Shown one piece after another: positions 45,201-54,949 of a stretch of 64,000 nt of DNA (position 1 is its first letter; each line of letters opens with the position of its first letter). Below the pieces are notes generated by a model. It was not told the DNA's origin, made no database searches, and saw only the letters and a list, made by a program, of their open reading frames with translations. The stretch lies in contig JANFAH010000002.1 in NCBI GenBank assembly GCA_024663395.1, positions 4,774,001 to 4,838,000 on the forward strand. Direction: 5' to 3'. The stretch is from Pisolithus tinctorius. Taxonomy: Eukaryota; Basidiomycota; Agaricomycetes; Boletales; Pisolithaceae. The position numbers and the translations under genes are program-made.

Positions 45201-45572
45201 TCAGCTTATGAGCCAGGAGATTTGGTATTGGTTCGCAACACGCAGATAGAGAAAGAACTGGATCGCAAATCAAAGCCACGCTACCTTGGTCCCTATGAAG
45301 TTGTTCGTTGCACCAAGGGAGGCTCCTACGTCCTTAAAGAACTTGATGGCACCATTTCTGCTCGAGGTGTTGCAGCGTTTCGACTCATTCCTTACTATTC
45401 TCGCCACACTCCCTTACCCAGTGTTATGGAAGAAGAAAGAGATGAAGAAGAAGAAAATAACAGCAGTAACAACAATGACAACGACAACGACAATGATGAA
45501 GAAGATGAAACAGATGATGAAAACAGAGAAACCAATAACAATATCGACTACGACTCAGATGACTATTCATGA
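42267..45572 (+). CDS. Gypsy A Pol: reverse transcriptase, RNase H, integrase
   Basis: The frame is open from 41331, but it shadows gag-pro until 41950; the first plausible in-frame ATG after that is 42267 (MEDSADETGQPVYGAY). RT spans about 42730-43150 with IVHDLQPLNKVTI and the catalytic FIDD at 43098-43109. RNase H contains VVLSVDTSNIAIGFVLSQ near 43605. Integrase has the His/His/Cys/Cys zinc site (HEELGHCG, CSCHECQ) and D, D, E at about 44556, 44730 and 44835 with 34 residues between the second D and E. The GPY/F-type module reads KPRYLGPYEVVRC near 45270. The C-terminus is a Glu/Asp/Asn-rich tail. No stop or frameshift is seen, so the copy may be active. Expression would need a +1 frameshift in the 41331-41950 overlap or reinitiation. 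Confidence 0.94.
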   Translation: MEDSADETGQPVYGAYKRVDRKVKPVPGVYPEDARVHRQFPEDPLASLTPLTCHPPVFVPTRKLTQERLTSMEINADGFLWPEEEKLFSHVMKLNEHALAFDESERGNFRSDYFSPYIIPVLPHEPWEFRNIPIPPGIRERVIQLLREKIAAGLYEPAQSSYRSKWFCVMKKNGKIRIVHDLQPLNKVTIRDAGVPPILDDFVEPFAGRQCYTVFDLFSGFDARQLHPDSRDLTSFMTPLGLLRHTAMPQGYTNSPSEFQNCTAFILQDEIPHIANIFIDDLPVKGPATRYEDTDGNAETLPENPGIRRFIWEHAVDVHRVMHRFAHAGGTFSGLKSQICQPRVIILGQACHPHGRSPDDHKVEKVVNWPTLATPKDVRSFLGLCGTVRIWIANYSQLARPLVDLYRKNAPFIWGQPQQDAFDALKLAVSSAPALRPIDYSSDLPVVLSVDTSNIAIGFVLSQYDEEGRKRPARYGSLPINERESRYSQPKLELYGLFRALRHYHLYLYGVRHLWVEVDAKYIKGMLNDPDLQPNATVNRWIEGILLFDFKLIHVPAVRHRAPDALSRRQPTEEEYEEGEADAEEADEWLENILFTDAHPSSVSATRQRLAHESTYAITLPSFLSNDTSQDVLLRRVLHFLRTTELPPFPSNTARKRFIHRSLQFFLRGDQLFKRRGPHPPAKVVFDPHLRVQILSHAHEELGHCGVFGVFHTVRQRFYWPRMYQDVAHHVCSCHECQVRSTRKAEVPITISASPRIFMKVYVDVMLMPKARGYRYLVAARDDLSLAAEGHALRHANADSLTKFFWEEVFCRYGAIAQVVTDNGSEVKGAFEKLMKHYSIPQIRISPYNSKANGVVERGHFVIREAIIKACEGDLSLWPSKVHHAFFADKVTTRRSTGFSPYFLLHGLDPVLPFDLFESTYLVEGFYSGVTSQELLALRIRQLERREEDIDAAFATLQKSRLRSKGQFEKRYALRLMKSAYEPGDLVLVRNTQIEKELDRKSKPRYLGPYEVVRCTKGGSYVLKELDGTISARGVAAFRLIPYYSRHTPLPSVMEEERDEEEENNSSNNNDNDNDNDEEDETDDENRETNNNIDYDSDDYS
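44077..44100 (+). repeat. Family A palindrome within pol
   Basis: GCGCAACTCGTCAACGACTT + GCGC. It is read here as SATRQRLAH, a different frame from that used in gag-pro. Confidence 0.85.
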
Positions 45573-45699
45573 TTTCCCTTTTTTCATTTCTTACGATACT
45601 GATTGCCTGTCATTCCTTCCTTCATTTTTCTTTTTGTTTTCCCTGGGTTCCCTGCATTGGTCGCAATCGGGGACGATTGCATTTCTTCTTGCCGGTGGA

Positions 45700-47553
45700 T
45701 GTCACACACCAAAGGTGTTGTGGACATGGTTACAGCTGACTCTGCCTAACTCGTTGACGAGTTGCGCACAATGCCCAAGCATGCAGATGAAGACTAAAGG
45801 CCTCATGCGTAGAAAGACTGTTGGACGTGAACAGTCATCCTTCACACAAGATCGAGTCGTCAGTGCTAAAGAGAAAAGAGCAAGCGAGTTAAGCGCGCAT
45901 TAAAGGTTTTTAGCGCCCGTGTACGGCATTCCGGTTTCTGTCATATCTCCGCCGTTTCCAAAGATATCAACTCGGTTCGCATGCTCGCTTAAAGTGCTCA
46001 GCCCCACGATTCTTCCTTCCAAATTTGGAGAGGATCCTCGCACCCTGCACGTTTCTACAGCACTCCATCCATCAGACGCTCATTTCGCTAAGTCCATCAA
46101 TCATGGCGGCCTCTTCGTCAATCATCTCGCTTGTCTCATTTGCCAGAGACAATGGCTACGTATATCTGCCAGGTGTTCCCACCAGCTTCCGTCCTGAAGC
46201 CCCCTGGTTCATCCCGTCGTTGTCAGCCCCATCCCATCCCATGCAGCTTGGTCAGCGTGTTCTCCTTGTCAGTATGACTTCCAGAAGGACATTCTTTGGT
46301 CGCCTCAGGTCTGTCACTCGGTTAGAAAGGTCTTATGTGGTTGTTTCAGTCTCCCCTCTTGATGAAGCATATGGATCGTTCCTCCCTGCTCCCTGCACCG
46401 TCTTTATTCCAATCTCGTCCATCATTCTTCCCGCATTGCGACAGCTGCAGTATAATCTACTGTCCTCCAGCCTCCCTGATCGCATTCATGATGAGTATGA
46501 CATGCATCTTGCCTTCTTACTGCAAGATCCAGCAGAAGACGTTCCCCCTTCTCCTCCTCCTCCATCAGAGCCCCGTTCATGAAGTTTTTGTTAACTTCGC
46601 TGAGAGGATGGAAGGGTGGGAGACGCGATCGCATATGCTCTCATTGCCCCACAGACCCCCAATGCCCTAGCCCCCTTTGACGCCTGACTCATGCCCTTCA
46701 ATTCTGGAATTAATACTTCTCTATCTGGAAACACCGTCCATCTGTCATGCCATCTTTGGATCTAGAGATGTCTCCGCCGAGATCTGACTTGCATCGCCAC
46801 CCCCTAATGTGATATCAGTGTGCTTACTCAGTTTCTGACTCTATTTGACTCATTCTGTGATATTTTGACTATCCTTGACTCGTTCATTGCCAATACTTAC
46901 CAATCCTCTTTGCTTGCTTACTTATCATTTCTCACTTACTCATCATGATTACTCAGTCCTTACTCATTACTTACCAAGTGTTTGTGCCTTGTTTGTCACA
47001 AGCTGTGCTTCCCCCATAGTATATAAACCCCCATGTACTTAGCTACAAAAAAATCAATCAATCAAGAATCAATTCAGAAGCAGTCCAGCAGTCAGTCCAG
47101 TGCCTATCTCGTTGTCGACAGTTGAGGCTCCACGAAGGGGTCTATCTGTCATCATTTGTATACTTGGTAGTTGAGGCTCATTTGGAAGAGTCTACCTGCC
47201 TCCATTATTCATCTGAAGCTTCCTCTTAGTCAGCAGTCTTTGTCATCCCTCCACTCCTGCGTAACTCGTCATCGACTTGCGCCAAGAGCACATCTTATTA
47301 AAGTCCATCATCTCAAGTCCTTTCAGCTGAACACCTTCGCTCTGTTCAGCATCCCCCATCCAATCATCACTTGCTTGTCTTCTCCTGCGTAACTCGTCGT
47401 CGACTTGCGCTAGGAGCACCTGCCATTGAAACTCCCCCCACATTTAGGTTTCTGCACTCCAGGTTCCGCGGAGGCACACCACCACTCGCTTTACATTTGT
47501 CTTTTGTGTTGGTTTTGGTTGGTTTTCACCACCTTTCCACACTTTGACTCTCA
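45700..47553 (+). repeat. Gypsy A 3' LTR (1854 bp)
   Basis: Same length as the 5' LTR and almost identical. It is followed by the GCGC duplication and by the resumed reading frame of the interrupted Cys-motif gene. The sequence just upstream (GCCGGTGGA) is a poor polypurine tract. Confidence 0.95.
46103..46582 (+). CDS. LTR-A ORF, 159 aa, unknown function (copy 5, 3' LTR)
   Basis: Intact and apparently identical in protein sequence to the 5' LTR copy. In the 3' LTR the ORF lies in transcribed U3, inside the 3' part of full-length RNA, which is where it could be expressed, for example from a spliced or internal transcript. Confidence 0.45.
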   Translation: MAASSSIISLVSFARDNGYVYLPGVPTSFRPEAPWFIPSLSAPSHPMQLGQRVLLVSMTSRRTFFGRLRSVTRLERSYVVVSVSPLDEAYGSFLPAPCTVFIPISSIILPALRQLQYNLLSSSLPDRIHDEYDMHLAFLLQDPAEDVPPSPPPPSEPRS

Positions 47554-47634
47554 GCGCATGCAGCCAACCTTCACCTTCAAGTCCGCATCGAGCAGCTGTT
47601 GGAGGCCCTGGCGAAACTGGGAGTAGAGTAGATG

Positions 47635-48497
47635 ATTGCACCATATGTAGACCCCATTTTGTATCGTATCCTGCATAGCTGTCATCCCACACACCATGCA
47701 CGGACATATACCAAGTCTCTTCTTGTTCCGCATGGTTGCAATGTAAGGCATTGCAAGGGACTGCAGTCTGCTCAGCAAGGCACTGGCTCTGGAGTGGTAT
47801 CATAGAGTGCACAGGGTACCGCCCGACTTGTCTTCTTCATGTGGCTTTCGACTGCTCTCATCAGTAAGTCCTCATGAAATGATCTTGATGGTAGGATGTG
47901 ATGGAATGGTGAAGAGAGAACGAAGGGACTGTTTATTTGGTAACTGTGATGGTCTTTGGGTATTAATTGTAGGGAAACAGAGAATGAATTGAAAGGAAAG
48001 AGGATCAAGGGGTGCATGCTGACTGCGCAATCGAAGAGGGAATGCACAGCTTAGTTGCGAGTACCTGTGGTATAGAGCGGCCAAGGATGGCATCAGTGAG
48101 TCTAGTAAGAGAGATAGGAGAGATGTTGTTTTAGCTATATACTTATTCAGTGTTTTGTTATTTTTCTGGATGGTTTTTGACTTTTTGTTAGTGGTTTTTA
48201 TGTTTTTTGTGTGAGGACTAGCTATCAGTAGGATCTCTGGAGGAAACCCAGGGTAAAACAGATAAAAAGAAATGAACCACGTTTGGTATGGAGTGGAGCG
48301 AGTGGTATGGGGGTCACCCCTGCTGGGGACTTTGAATGCTGACTGTCCCCAGTCAGCACAGGAGAAGGAACGAGGGCAGCAGAAGAAGCCGTGGGGAGGC
48401 GGGCAAAGCTGCAGAAGGAGGCATGGGTATCGTGGGAGAAGAGGGTATGGGGGAACAGTGCAATGGAGAAACTGTGGACACTGGAAAGAATGGATAG
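47635..48497. other. No supported gene
   Basis: Lies between the tail of the Cys-motif gene and the end of Gypsy C pol. A T-rich stretch at about 48125-48215 and a hairpin near 48330 are visible. It may include the degraded LTR of Gypsy C, but no match to another LTR copy is available. Confidence 0.35.
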
Positions 48498-48564
48498 TCA
48501 GCTGTCCGAGCCAAAGGCCTCATCATCATTAGTGGGGTCATCCTCAGCCTCTTTGAGAAGGCGG

Positions 48565-50380
48565 TGTCACACACCAAAGGTGTTGTGGACATGGTTACAG
48601 CTGACTCTGCCTAACTCGTTGATGAGTTGCGCACAATGCCCATGCATGCAGATGAAGACTAAAGGCCTCATGCGTAGAAAGACTGTTGGACGTTAACAGT
48701 CATCCTTCGCACAAGAATGAGTCGTCAGTGCTAAAGAGAAAAGAGGAAGCGAGTTAAGCGCGCATTAAAGGTTTTTAGTGCCCATGTACGGCATTCCAGT
48801 TTTCATCGTATCTCCACCATTTCCAAAGATATCGACTCCATTCCCATGCTCGCTTAAAGTGCTCAGCCCCATGATTCTTCCTTCCAAATTTGGAGAGGAT
48901 CCTCGCACCCTGCACGTTTCTACAGCACTCCATCCATCAGACGCTCATTTCACAAAGTCCATCAATCATGGCCACCTCTTCATCAATCATCTCACTTGTC
49001 TCATTTGCCAGAGACAGTGGCTACGTATATCTGCCAGGCGTTCCCACCAGCTTCCATCCTGAAGCCCCCTGGTTCGTCCTGTCATTGTCAGCCCCGTCTC
49101 ATCCCATGCAGCTTGGTCAGCGTGTTCTCCTTGTCAGTATGACTTCCAGAAGGACATTCTTTGGTCGCCTCAGGTCTGTCACTCGGTTAGAAAGGTCTTA
49201 TGTGGTCATTTCAGTCCCCCCAGTTGATGAAGCATATGGATCATTTCTCCCTGCTCCCTGCACCGTCTTTATTCCAGTCTCATCCGTCATTCTTCCTGCA
49301 TTGCGACAGCTGCAGTATAATCTACTGTCCTCCAGCCTCCCTGATCGCATTCATGACGAGTATGACATGCATCTTGCCTTCTTACTGCAAGATCCAGCAG
49401 AAGACGTCCCCCCTTCTCCTCCTCCTCTGTCAGAGCCCCGTTCATGAAGTTTTTGTTAACTTCACTGAGAGGATGAAAGGGTGGGAGACGCGATTGCGTA
49501 TGCTCTCATTGCCCCACAGACCCCCAACACCCTAGCCCCCTTTGACACCTGACTCATGCCCTTCAATTCTGGAGTTAATACTTCCCTATCTGGAAACACC
49601 GTCCATCTGTCATGCCATCTTTGGGTCTAGAGATGTCTCCACCGAGATCTAACTTGCATCGCCACCCCCTAATGTGATATCAGTGCGCTTACTCAGTTTC
49701 TGATTCTGTTTGACTCATTTTGTGATATTTTGACTATCCTTGACTTGTTCATTGCCAATACTTACCAATCTTCTTTGCTTGCTTACTTTTCATTTCTCGC
49801 TTACTCATCATGATTACCCAGTCCTTACTCATTACTTACCAAGTGTTTGTGCCTTGTTTGTCACAAGCTGTGCTCCCCCCCTCAGTATATAAACCCCCAT
49901 GTACTTAGCTACCCACAATCAATTCAGAAGCAATCAAGAAGTCACTCAGAAGTCAGTTCAGCTCAGCATATCTCATCGTCGACAGTTGAGGCTCATTCGG
50001 AAGAGTCTATCTGTCTTCCTTCATATCATTGTATCATCTGTGCTTAGTCAGCAACCTCTTGTCTAGTCATTCTTCCACTCCTGCGTAACTCGTCATCGAC
50101 TTGTGCCAGGAGCATATTTTATCAAAAGTCCATTACCCCCAAGTACTTTCGGCTGAACACCTTCACTCTGTTCAGCATCCCCTTCCCAATCATCGTCCAT
50201 TCATCTTCTCCTGTGTAACTCGTCGACGACTTGTGCCAGGAGCACCTCCACTTGAAGTCTCCCCCCACATCAGGTTTCTCTGCCCTCCAGGTTCCATGGA
50301 GGTAAACCACCACTCGCTTGTATTTGTCTTTGGTGTTGGATTTGTTTGGTTTATACCAGCATTCCACACTTTGACTCACA
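48565..50380 (+). mobile_element. Solo LTR of Gypsy family A (1816 bp) in Gypsy C
   Basis: TGTCACACACC to TTTGACTCACA with GCGG duplications (48561-48564 and 50381-50384). Removing it with one GCGG restores the minus-strand frame of the Gypsy C tail (E-E-L-D-R-L-L). Palindromes lie near 48612, 50086 and 50212. Confidence 0.93.
48968..49447 (+). CDS. LTR-A ORF, 159 aa, unknown function (copy 6)
   Basis: Intact 480-base frame with the same start context and stop. Differences from the other copies are substitutions only. Confidence 0.45.
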   Translation: MATSSSIISLVSFARDSGYVYLPGVPTSFHPEAPWFVLSLSAPSHPMQLGQRVLLVSMTSRRTFFGRLRSVTRLERSYVVISVPPVDEAYGSFLPAPCTVFIPVSSVILPALRQLQYNLLSSSLPDRIHDEYDMHLAFLLQDPAEDVPPSPPPLSEPRS

Positions 50381-53300
50381 GCGGTCCAGTTCTTCATCAT
50401 CCAACCCAGTAATGCGAGTCATGGTTGCACGGGTTTGAGACCCGTGGGTGGTAAGGAAGTAAGTGGAATGCAGCAAAGTGGAGTTTGGAGATGGAGCCAT
50501 CCAACTCAGCCAGCAGGTACAAGCCCCCAGTGGTCCGACAAAGGACAACCATGGGACTGGTGTACCGCAGCTTTGTCTTCCAGTTCAGTTCTTTCTCGAC
50601 ACAGGAGTTGCAAACGAGCACGAGAGTGCTGGGAGCAAAGTTATGGTCTTTAATGCAATGCTGAAAGGCGGTTTCGAACTGCTGGATAGACTGAAAGTGT
50701 GCATGGAGGACATTGCCATGGACCTGGTCTAGGTCATCCTGATGCTTCTGTAGCTGGCATGCACACCAAGCAATCAGTTCTGTGGTAGTCAGTGGTGTTG
50801 CATCATCATGGGATAGGGGTAAGAGGAAGGTAGCCTCAGTGAGATCAAATGGAAACAGTGGCTTGACACCATGCACCATGAAGTAAGGGGATAAACCCAT
50901 AGACTTCAGAATGGTGACCCACTCAGCCCAGAAGATGGAGTGCACAACAGTGTGCCAGTGGCGATCATCATTCTCGCAGCTCTTCATGATAGCCTCGCAA
51001 ACATCATAGTGGCAACACTCTACAATGCTGTTAGCCTGAGAGTTGTAAGGAGAGATACGGATGTGGCGGATATGATATTGTGTGGCTAGGGCATCTAAGG
51101 ATTGGACAAACACAGGACCATTGCCAGTGACAATCTCAGTGAGCAGACCCCAGTGGCATAGGATGTCCTTGAAGATGAAGGAGGTGAGCATGGTACTATT
51201 TTCTGCATGCAACATACGCCATTTGGGATATGAGGTGAGTGCGCAATGAGCCTGTACTATGTAGCAGTAGCTGCTGGCTTTGGGCATCAGCATCGTGTCA
51301 ATGTGAGCTTTATGAAACAGGCCCCCTATCATGGGTACAGTGGGGGGGATATGAAGCTTCTGCATCTGGCGGATCTGGCATTCATGACAAGTGCAGACAT
51401 ACCACTTGACATCCTTGACAAGAAGAGGCCACCAGAAGCGAAGGAGAAGGTGCATGCAGACTGTGAAGACACCCTTGTGGCTGAGGTCGTCATGCACTTC
51501 TTTGATGAGACGATACTGCTTGGATTCATTGACGACTAGCTGGTGCCGTCTGTGTGGTTCTCTATGCCATAGATTGCCATCTAGGAGGAAGAAGCAGCTA
51601 GCTGAATTGAAGAAGGATGAGTACTGTGCATCAGTAAGGTCAGGAGGTTGCTTGCAGGTGGTGAGAAATGTGTGGATCATTTCTATCCTTGCTTCGTGTG
51701 CCTGGGCTTTCATGGACCGTGGGATGGCAGGGTCATCAGGGGTATCGGAAGGGTTATTAGCATCAGCAGTCACAGAGAATGCGAGATAGAAGGATGCAGG
51801 TGGCGGGAGGCTCGCCCGATGGTAAGCGGGTGGTGGTAGGGAATGGTGATCTTGACTGGAAAGTGACATAGGAGGTGGGTGGTCATTGGCAACCTGTGTA
51901 GAGAAAGAGTAAAAACAGTCCAGCCAATCCTCATTGTCGTCATCGTCAGGCAGGTCGACTTCCAACTGCAGATGGCAGGACAAGCCATCAGGACCAGCAT
52001 GCCTGTCCACAGGAACGTGGACGAGTCTGAATGAGAAGAGGAGGACACCAGTGATCCAGCAATTGATCATCGCGTTAGGCTGTAGATCTGGGTTATTTAT
52101 CATGCCCTTAATATACTTCACATCTACCTCCACAGTGAAGTTAGTGAGACCGAAGATGTATACATGTACCATGCACAACATGCAGAAGAGACTGTACAAC
52201 TCAAGCTTGGCCTGGGAGTAGTGGCTTTCCACTTCATTGAGGGTGATGGATCCGAAGCGACTTGGGTACTGTCTGCCATCTTCGCCGAGCTGGTAGAGGA
52301 TGTAGCCAACTGCGATGACTGATGTGTCAACTGCCAAAATTACTTCGTGCCCGCACTTGTAGTCAATTCTTCAGAGTGCAGGGAACTTTACAATTTTGTC
52401 CTTGAGTTGTTGCATGGCAGTGTGTTGCGGTTCATCCCATGTGAATGGTACGTCTTTCTGCATGAGCGTGACTAGCAGCCGCGCAATCTTGGCAAAATCT
52501 TTGATGAAGATGCATAGCACTCTGCAGACACCGAGGAAACCATGGACCTGTGTCAGGTTGTGGCACTCAGGCCAGTCGCAGATCTTCTGCACTTTGCTTT
52601 CTTCAGGAATGTGGCCTTCAAAGGTGCACTTGTGGCCAACAATCACAGTGGACGGAGTGGCTAGCATGAACTTCTTTGCCAAGACAGTGGCTCCAATGTT
52701 CTGCAAATGCTGAAGGATACGGTTAATGGCTATACAGTGGTTCCAGATAAATTTCCGAATCCCAGGATTCTCCAGGATAGTCTTGTAGGACCCATCTGCG
52801 TGCTGATAGTGGGTGGTCTTGGATTTTACGGGGACGTCATCTATGAAGGGCAAGGTATGATGTGGGATCTCATCCTGGAGAACAAATGCAGTATCTCCCT
52901 GGTATACCTGTACTGCATTTGCATGACCTTGTGGCAGAGTAGTAAGCCGATGCGGTCCAAGGGGGGTACCAAAGGTGGTGAGGTCGCAGGAATCGATGTG
53001 GAGTGTGTGCTGGTCATACCCAGAGTAGAGGTCCATCATCGCATACACCGCATATCCAGCAAAGGATTCTGCGAGGTGTTCTACGAAGGGCAGAACAGAC
53101 GTATCGTGGATGGTCACTGCATTCAGGGGCTGTAAGTCATGCACAAGGTGAAGAGACTTTCCAACTTTCTTTACTACGCAGAACCAGCGAGAGCGGTAAG
53201 CTGCTGTAGAAGGTTCATACATGCTGGACTTGATGCGATCTTTAATCATGTCTATGACTTGGGCATGTATTGCATTTGGGATAGGGATATTGCGTTGGAC

Positions 53301-53914
53301 CCAAGGCATGTGCAGAATCGTAGGAATCTTTACTGGTGGAAAATAGCATTTGTCTAGGTGTCCACACTCTGTAATGTCCCAAGCGAATGCAAGCTCATGG
53401 ACTGAAACGAGCCAAGTTACGAGTTTAAGTTCTTCTGGCCAAAGCCAATCTGCAGGATCGAGGTCAAGTTCCATGGCCCATTCAGCAGTGAAGCGGATGC
53501 CTGGAGCGAAGTCTGGTGGATGGGTTGGGAGTGGTTGGAGACCAGCGAGCAGGTCGTCAGGCAGGCTGCACATGATGCAGTATTCTTCCGCCATTGGGGC
53601 AGGTACCATCTGAACCTTCTTGGCAACTGGCTTGTAAACAAGGGTGTGAACCACAGGATCTAGTTGATAAACGCTGCTGAATGTGGCTATAGCAGAGGGG
53701 TTTAGTATTGTCTGAGTGGAGGAGAGGAAAGCGAAGGCAGGCGAGGGTATCCCAGTGGGTATGTTCCATGGTACAGGTGCTGTGGGCAAAGGGAAGTTCA
53801 TTGAAGTGAAGGCTAGTGATGATACTGTAGGACTGAGGAATGGATAACAGCGGCTAAATAGGAAACAGGACGTCTTAGTAGGCTCCCCCCGACTGTTTGG
53901 TGGATCATTGATAT

Positions 53915-54790
53915 TCAAAAACCCCATTTGATTATACTTTGGTGGCTATGGCAGTGCTTGCTGCACTTGCAGCATGGACAGCCCTTGCGCCATGGGCACA
54001 TGGGCAGAGTGTACTCGTGGCCGTTGTTCGGGTCTCAGAGAGTGATCCACTGTCTGCCATCAGGATAATCATTTGTTACTGCACTCATAAGGCAAATGAA
54101 CAGACATCCGAGGAGCATGTCGAAGTTGGCATGTTCAATTACCTGAACCTGCAGCATGACTGGCCTGGCTCTGAAGTCGAGCTTCAAGTTCTCTAGTATG
54201 CCTACAGTAGTGTCTTTAGACATGTTAGCAGACATCATAGTCATGAGATGATTGCAGTGCAATGGGAGCCCGATCTTTTCCCAAATGTGCCTGGGCATGG
54301 CAATGATTTCTGAACTGGAATCTAGTATGCAGTTGATTGTGATGTCGGTCCCAGGGACCTTGGCTTCAATGCAGTGGAGCGGCAGAGTGTGGTGGGCTAC
54401 AATGGAGCCATCGTCACTGCGGATAATGCGGTCTCTGTATCCACACACGGTTCTTTGAGGACCATGGCTGGTCAGTTCATTCACTTGTACTCCTTCATCA
54501 TTGCTACGAACTACCTCAATCTTGTTTGCGGTGACGCATTTTGCCATGGTGATGTCTCTGAACTGTTTGCGAAACTCTGGGGCTACTGCAAATAATTCTT
54601 TGACTGGCATGGCAATGCTGGTTTTGAGTATGCACTCCATGATATGCTTGGGCACAGCTTCATCTTCGAGAGGGAACAAGTAATGATACTGGTTTTGATT
54701 GTGAGCTGCTGGGTATGGTGTCTGTGACAGAACAATTGCCACAGGAATGGGATCCTTGCATGCAGGCGTCAGAGCCGGATTAGTCAGAGG
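53915..54790 (-). pseudogene. Gypsy C Gag-protease fragment
   Basis: Minus-strand frame with IAMPVKELFAVAPEFRKQF (a segment typically before the protease in fungal Gypsy elements), then the protease INCILDSSSEIIAMPRHIW, where the usual DSG is DSS, and FDMLLGCLF for the usual LLGRP. A TGA at 54035-54037 (WITL-stop-DPNNGHEYTL) stands where Arg is expected. The original stop would be 53915-53917, overlapping the pol ATG at 53927 by 13 bases. The Gag capsid region is missing, so the element is truncated at its 5' side. Confidence 0.75.
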
Positions 54791-54949
54791 AACATAGAGC
54801 TAGTTCAGTAACAAAGTCCCACAAAGAATCCAGGTGAAAAAACCCAAAAAAAAGTCCCAGGCCTTCATGACATAAGCATACAGAGTTCAAGCGGAGCTCC
54901 AATTTAGGAGGAGACATAGGTGATATCAATAACTGCAACCACAACTAGC

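Larger units (their letters stand above)
36054..47553 (+). mobile_element. Complete Ty3/Gypsy retrotransposon, family A, 11.5 kb
   Basis: Two 1854-bp LTRs, primer site, gag-pro ORF and pol ORF are all present and open. The flanking duplication is GCGC (36050-36053 and 47554-47557). By eye the LTRs differ at only a few sites (36197, 36430 and 36483 against the 3' copy), all CpG transitions, so the insertion is recent. The order protease, RT, RNase H, integrase is that of Gypsy. No chromodomain is visible after the integrase. Confidence 0.96.
33325..47634 (+). pseudogene. Zn-cluster-like Cys-motif gene, split by two retrotransposon insertions
   Basis: Pieces in order: exon from ATG 33325 (MSANCAPHLSQLVCT); an acidic exon ending near 33852 (SHVEVPQPACK) at a GTAAGT donor; an intron that contains a solo LTR A (33900-35574) and ends with CAACAG near 35600; an exon with PCAHCSIKGMPC and CDWCMKMKQGC (about 35673-35756), again C-X2-C-X6-C then C-X2-C-X6-C; an intron near 35812-35840; an exon with an Asp run and LGMVRAEAMAA cut at 36053 by the Gypsy A element. 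After the element the frame resumes at 47558 with HAANLHLQVRIEQLLEALAK and stops at 47634. Removing the element and one GCGC copy restores the frame exactly. The join near 33497-33590 is unclear. Function unknown; same architecture as the gene at 29229-30967. Confidence 0.6.
48498..53927 (-). pseudogene. Gypsy C Pol, decayed, split by a solo LTR A
   Basis: ATG at 53927 (MGFLNINDPPNSRG). RT motifs LVHDLQPLNAVTI and FIDDVPV (about 52835), ENPGIRKFIWNH; a TGA near 52369 replaces an expected Arg codon (PAL-stop-RIDY); RNase H AVDTSVIAVGYIL; integrase CTCHECQIRQ, then VTGNGP where the catalytic Asp is replaced by Gly, and IVECCHYDV with the Glu kept. Many Arg-to-Cys or Arg-to-His changes (CHLQ, ECCH) fit CpG decay. 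The acidic tail DDEELDR is interrupted at 50381 by the solo LTR A and resumes at 48560 as LLKEAEDDPTNDDEAFGSDS with a stop at 48498-48500. One frameshift lies near 50430. Same clade as Gypsy A by motif order. Confidence 0.88.
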
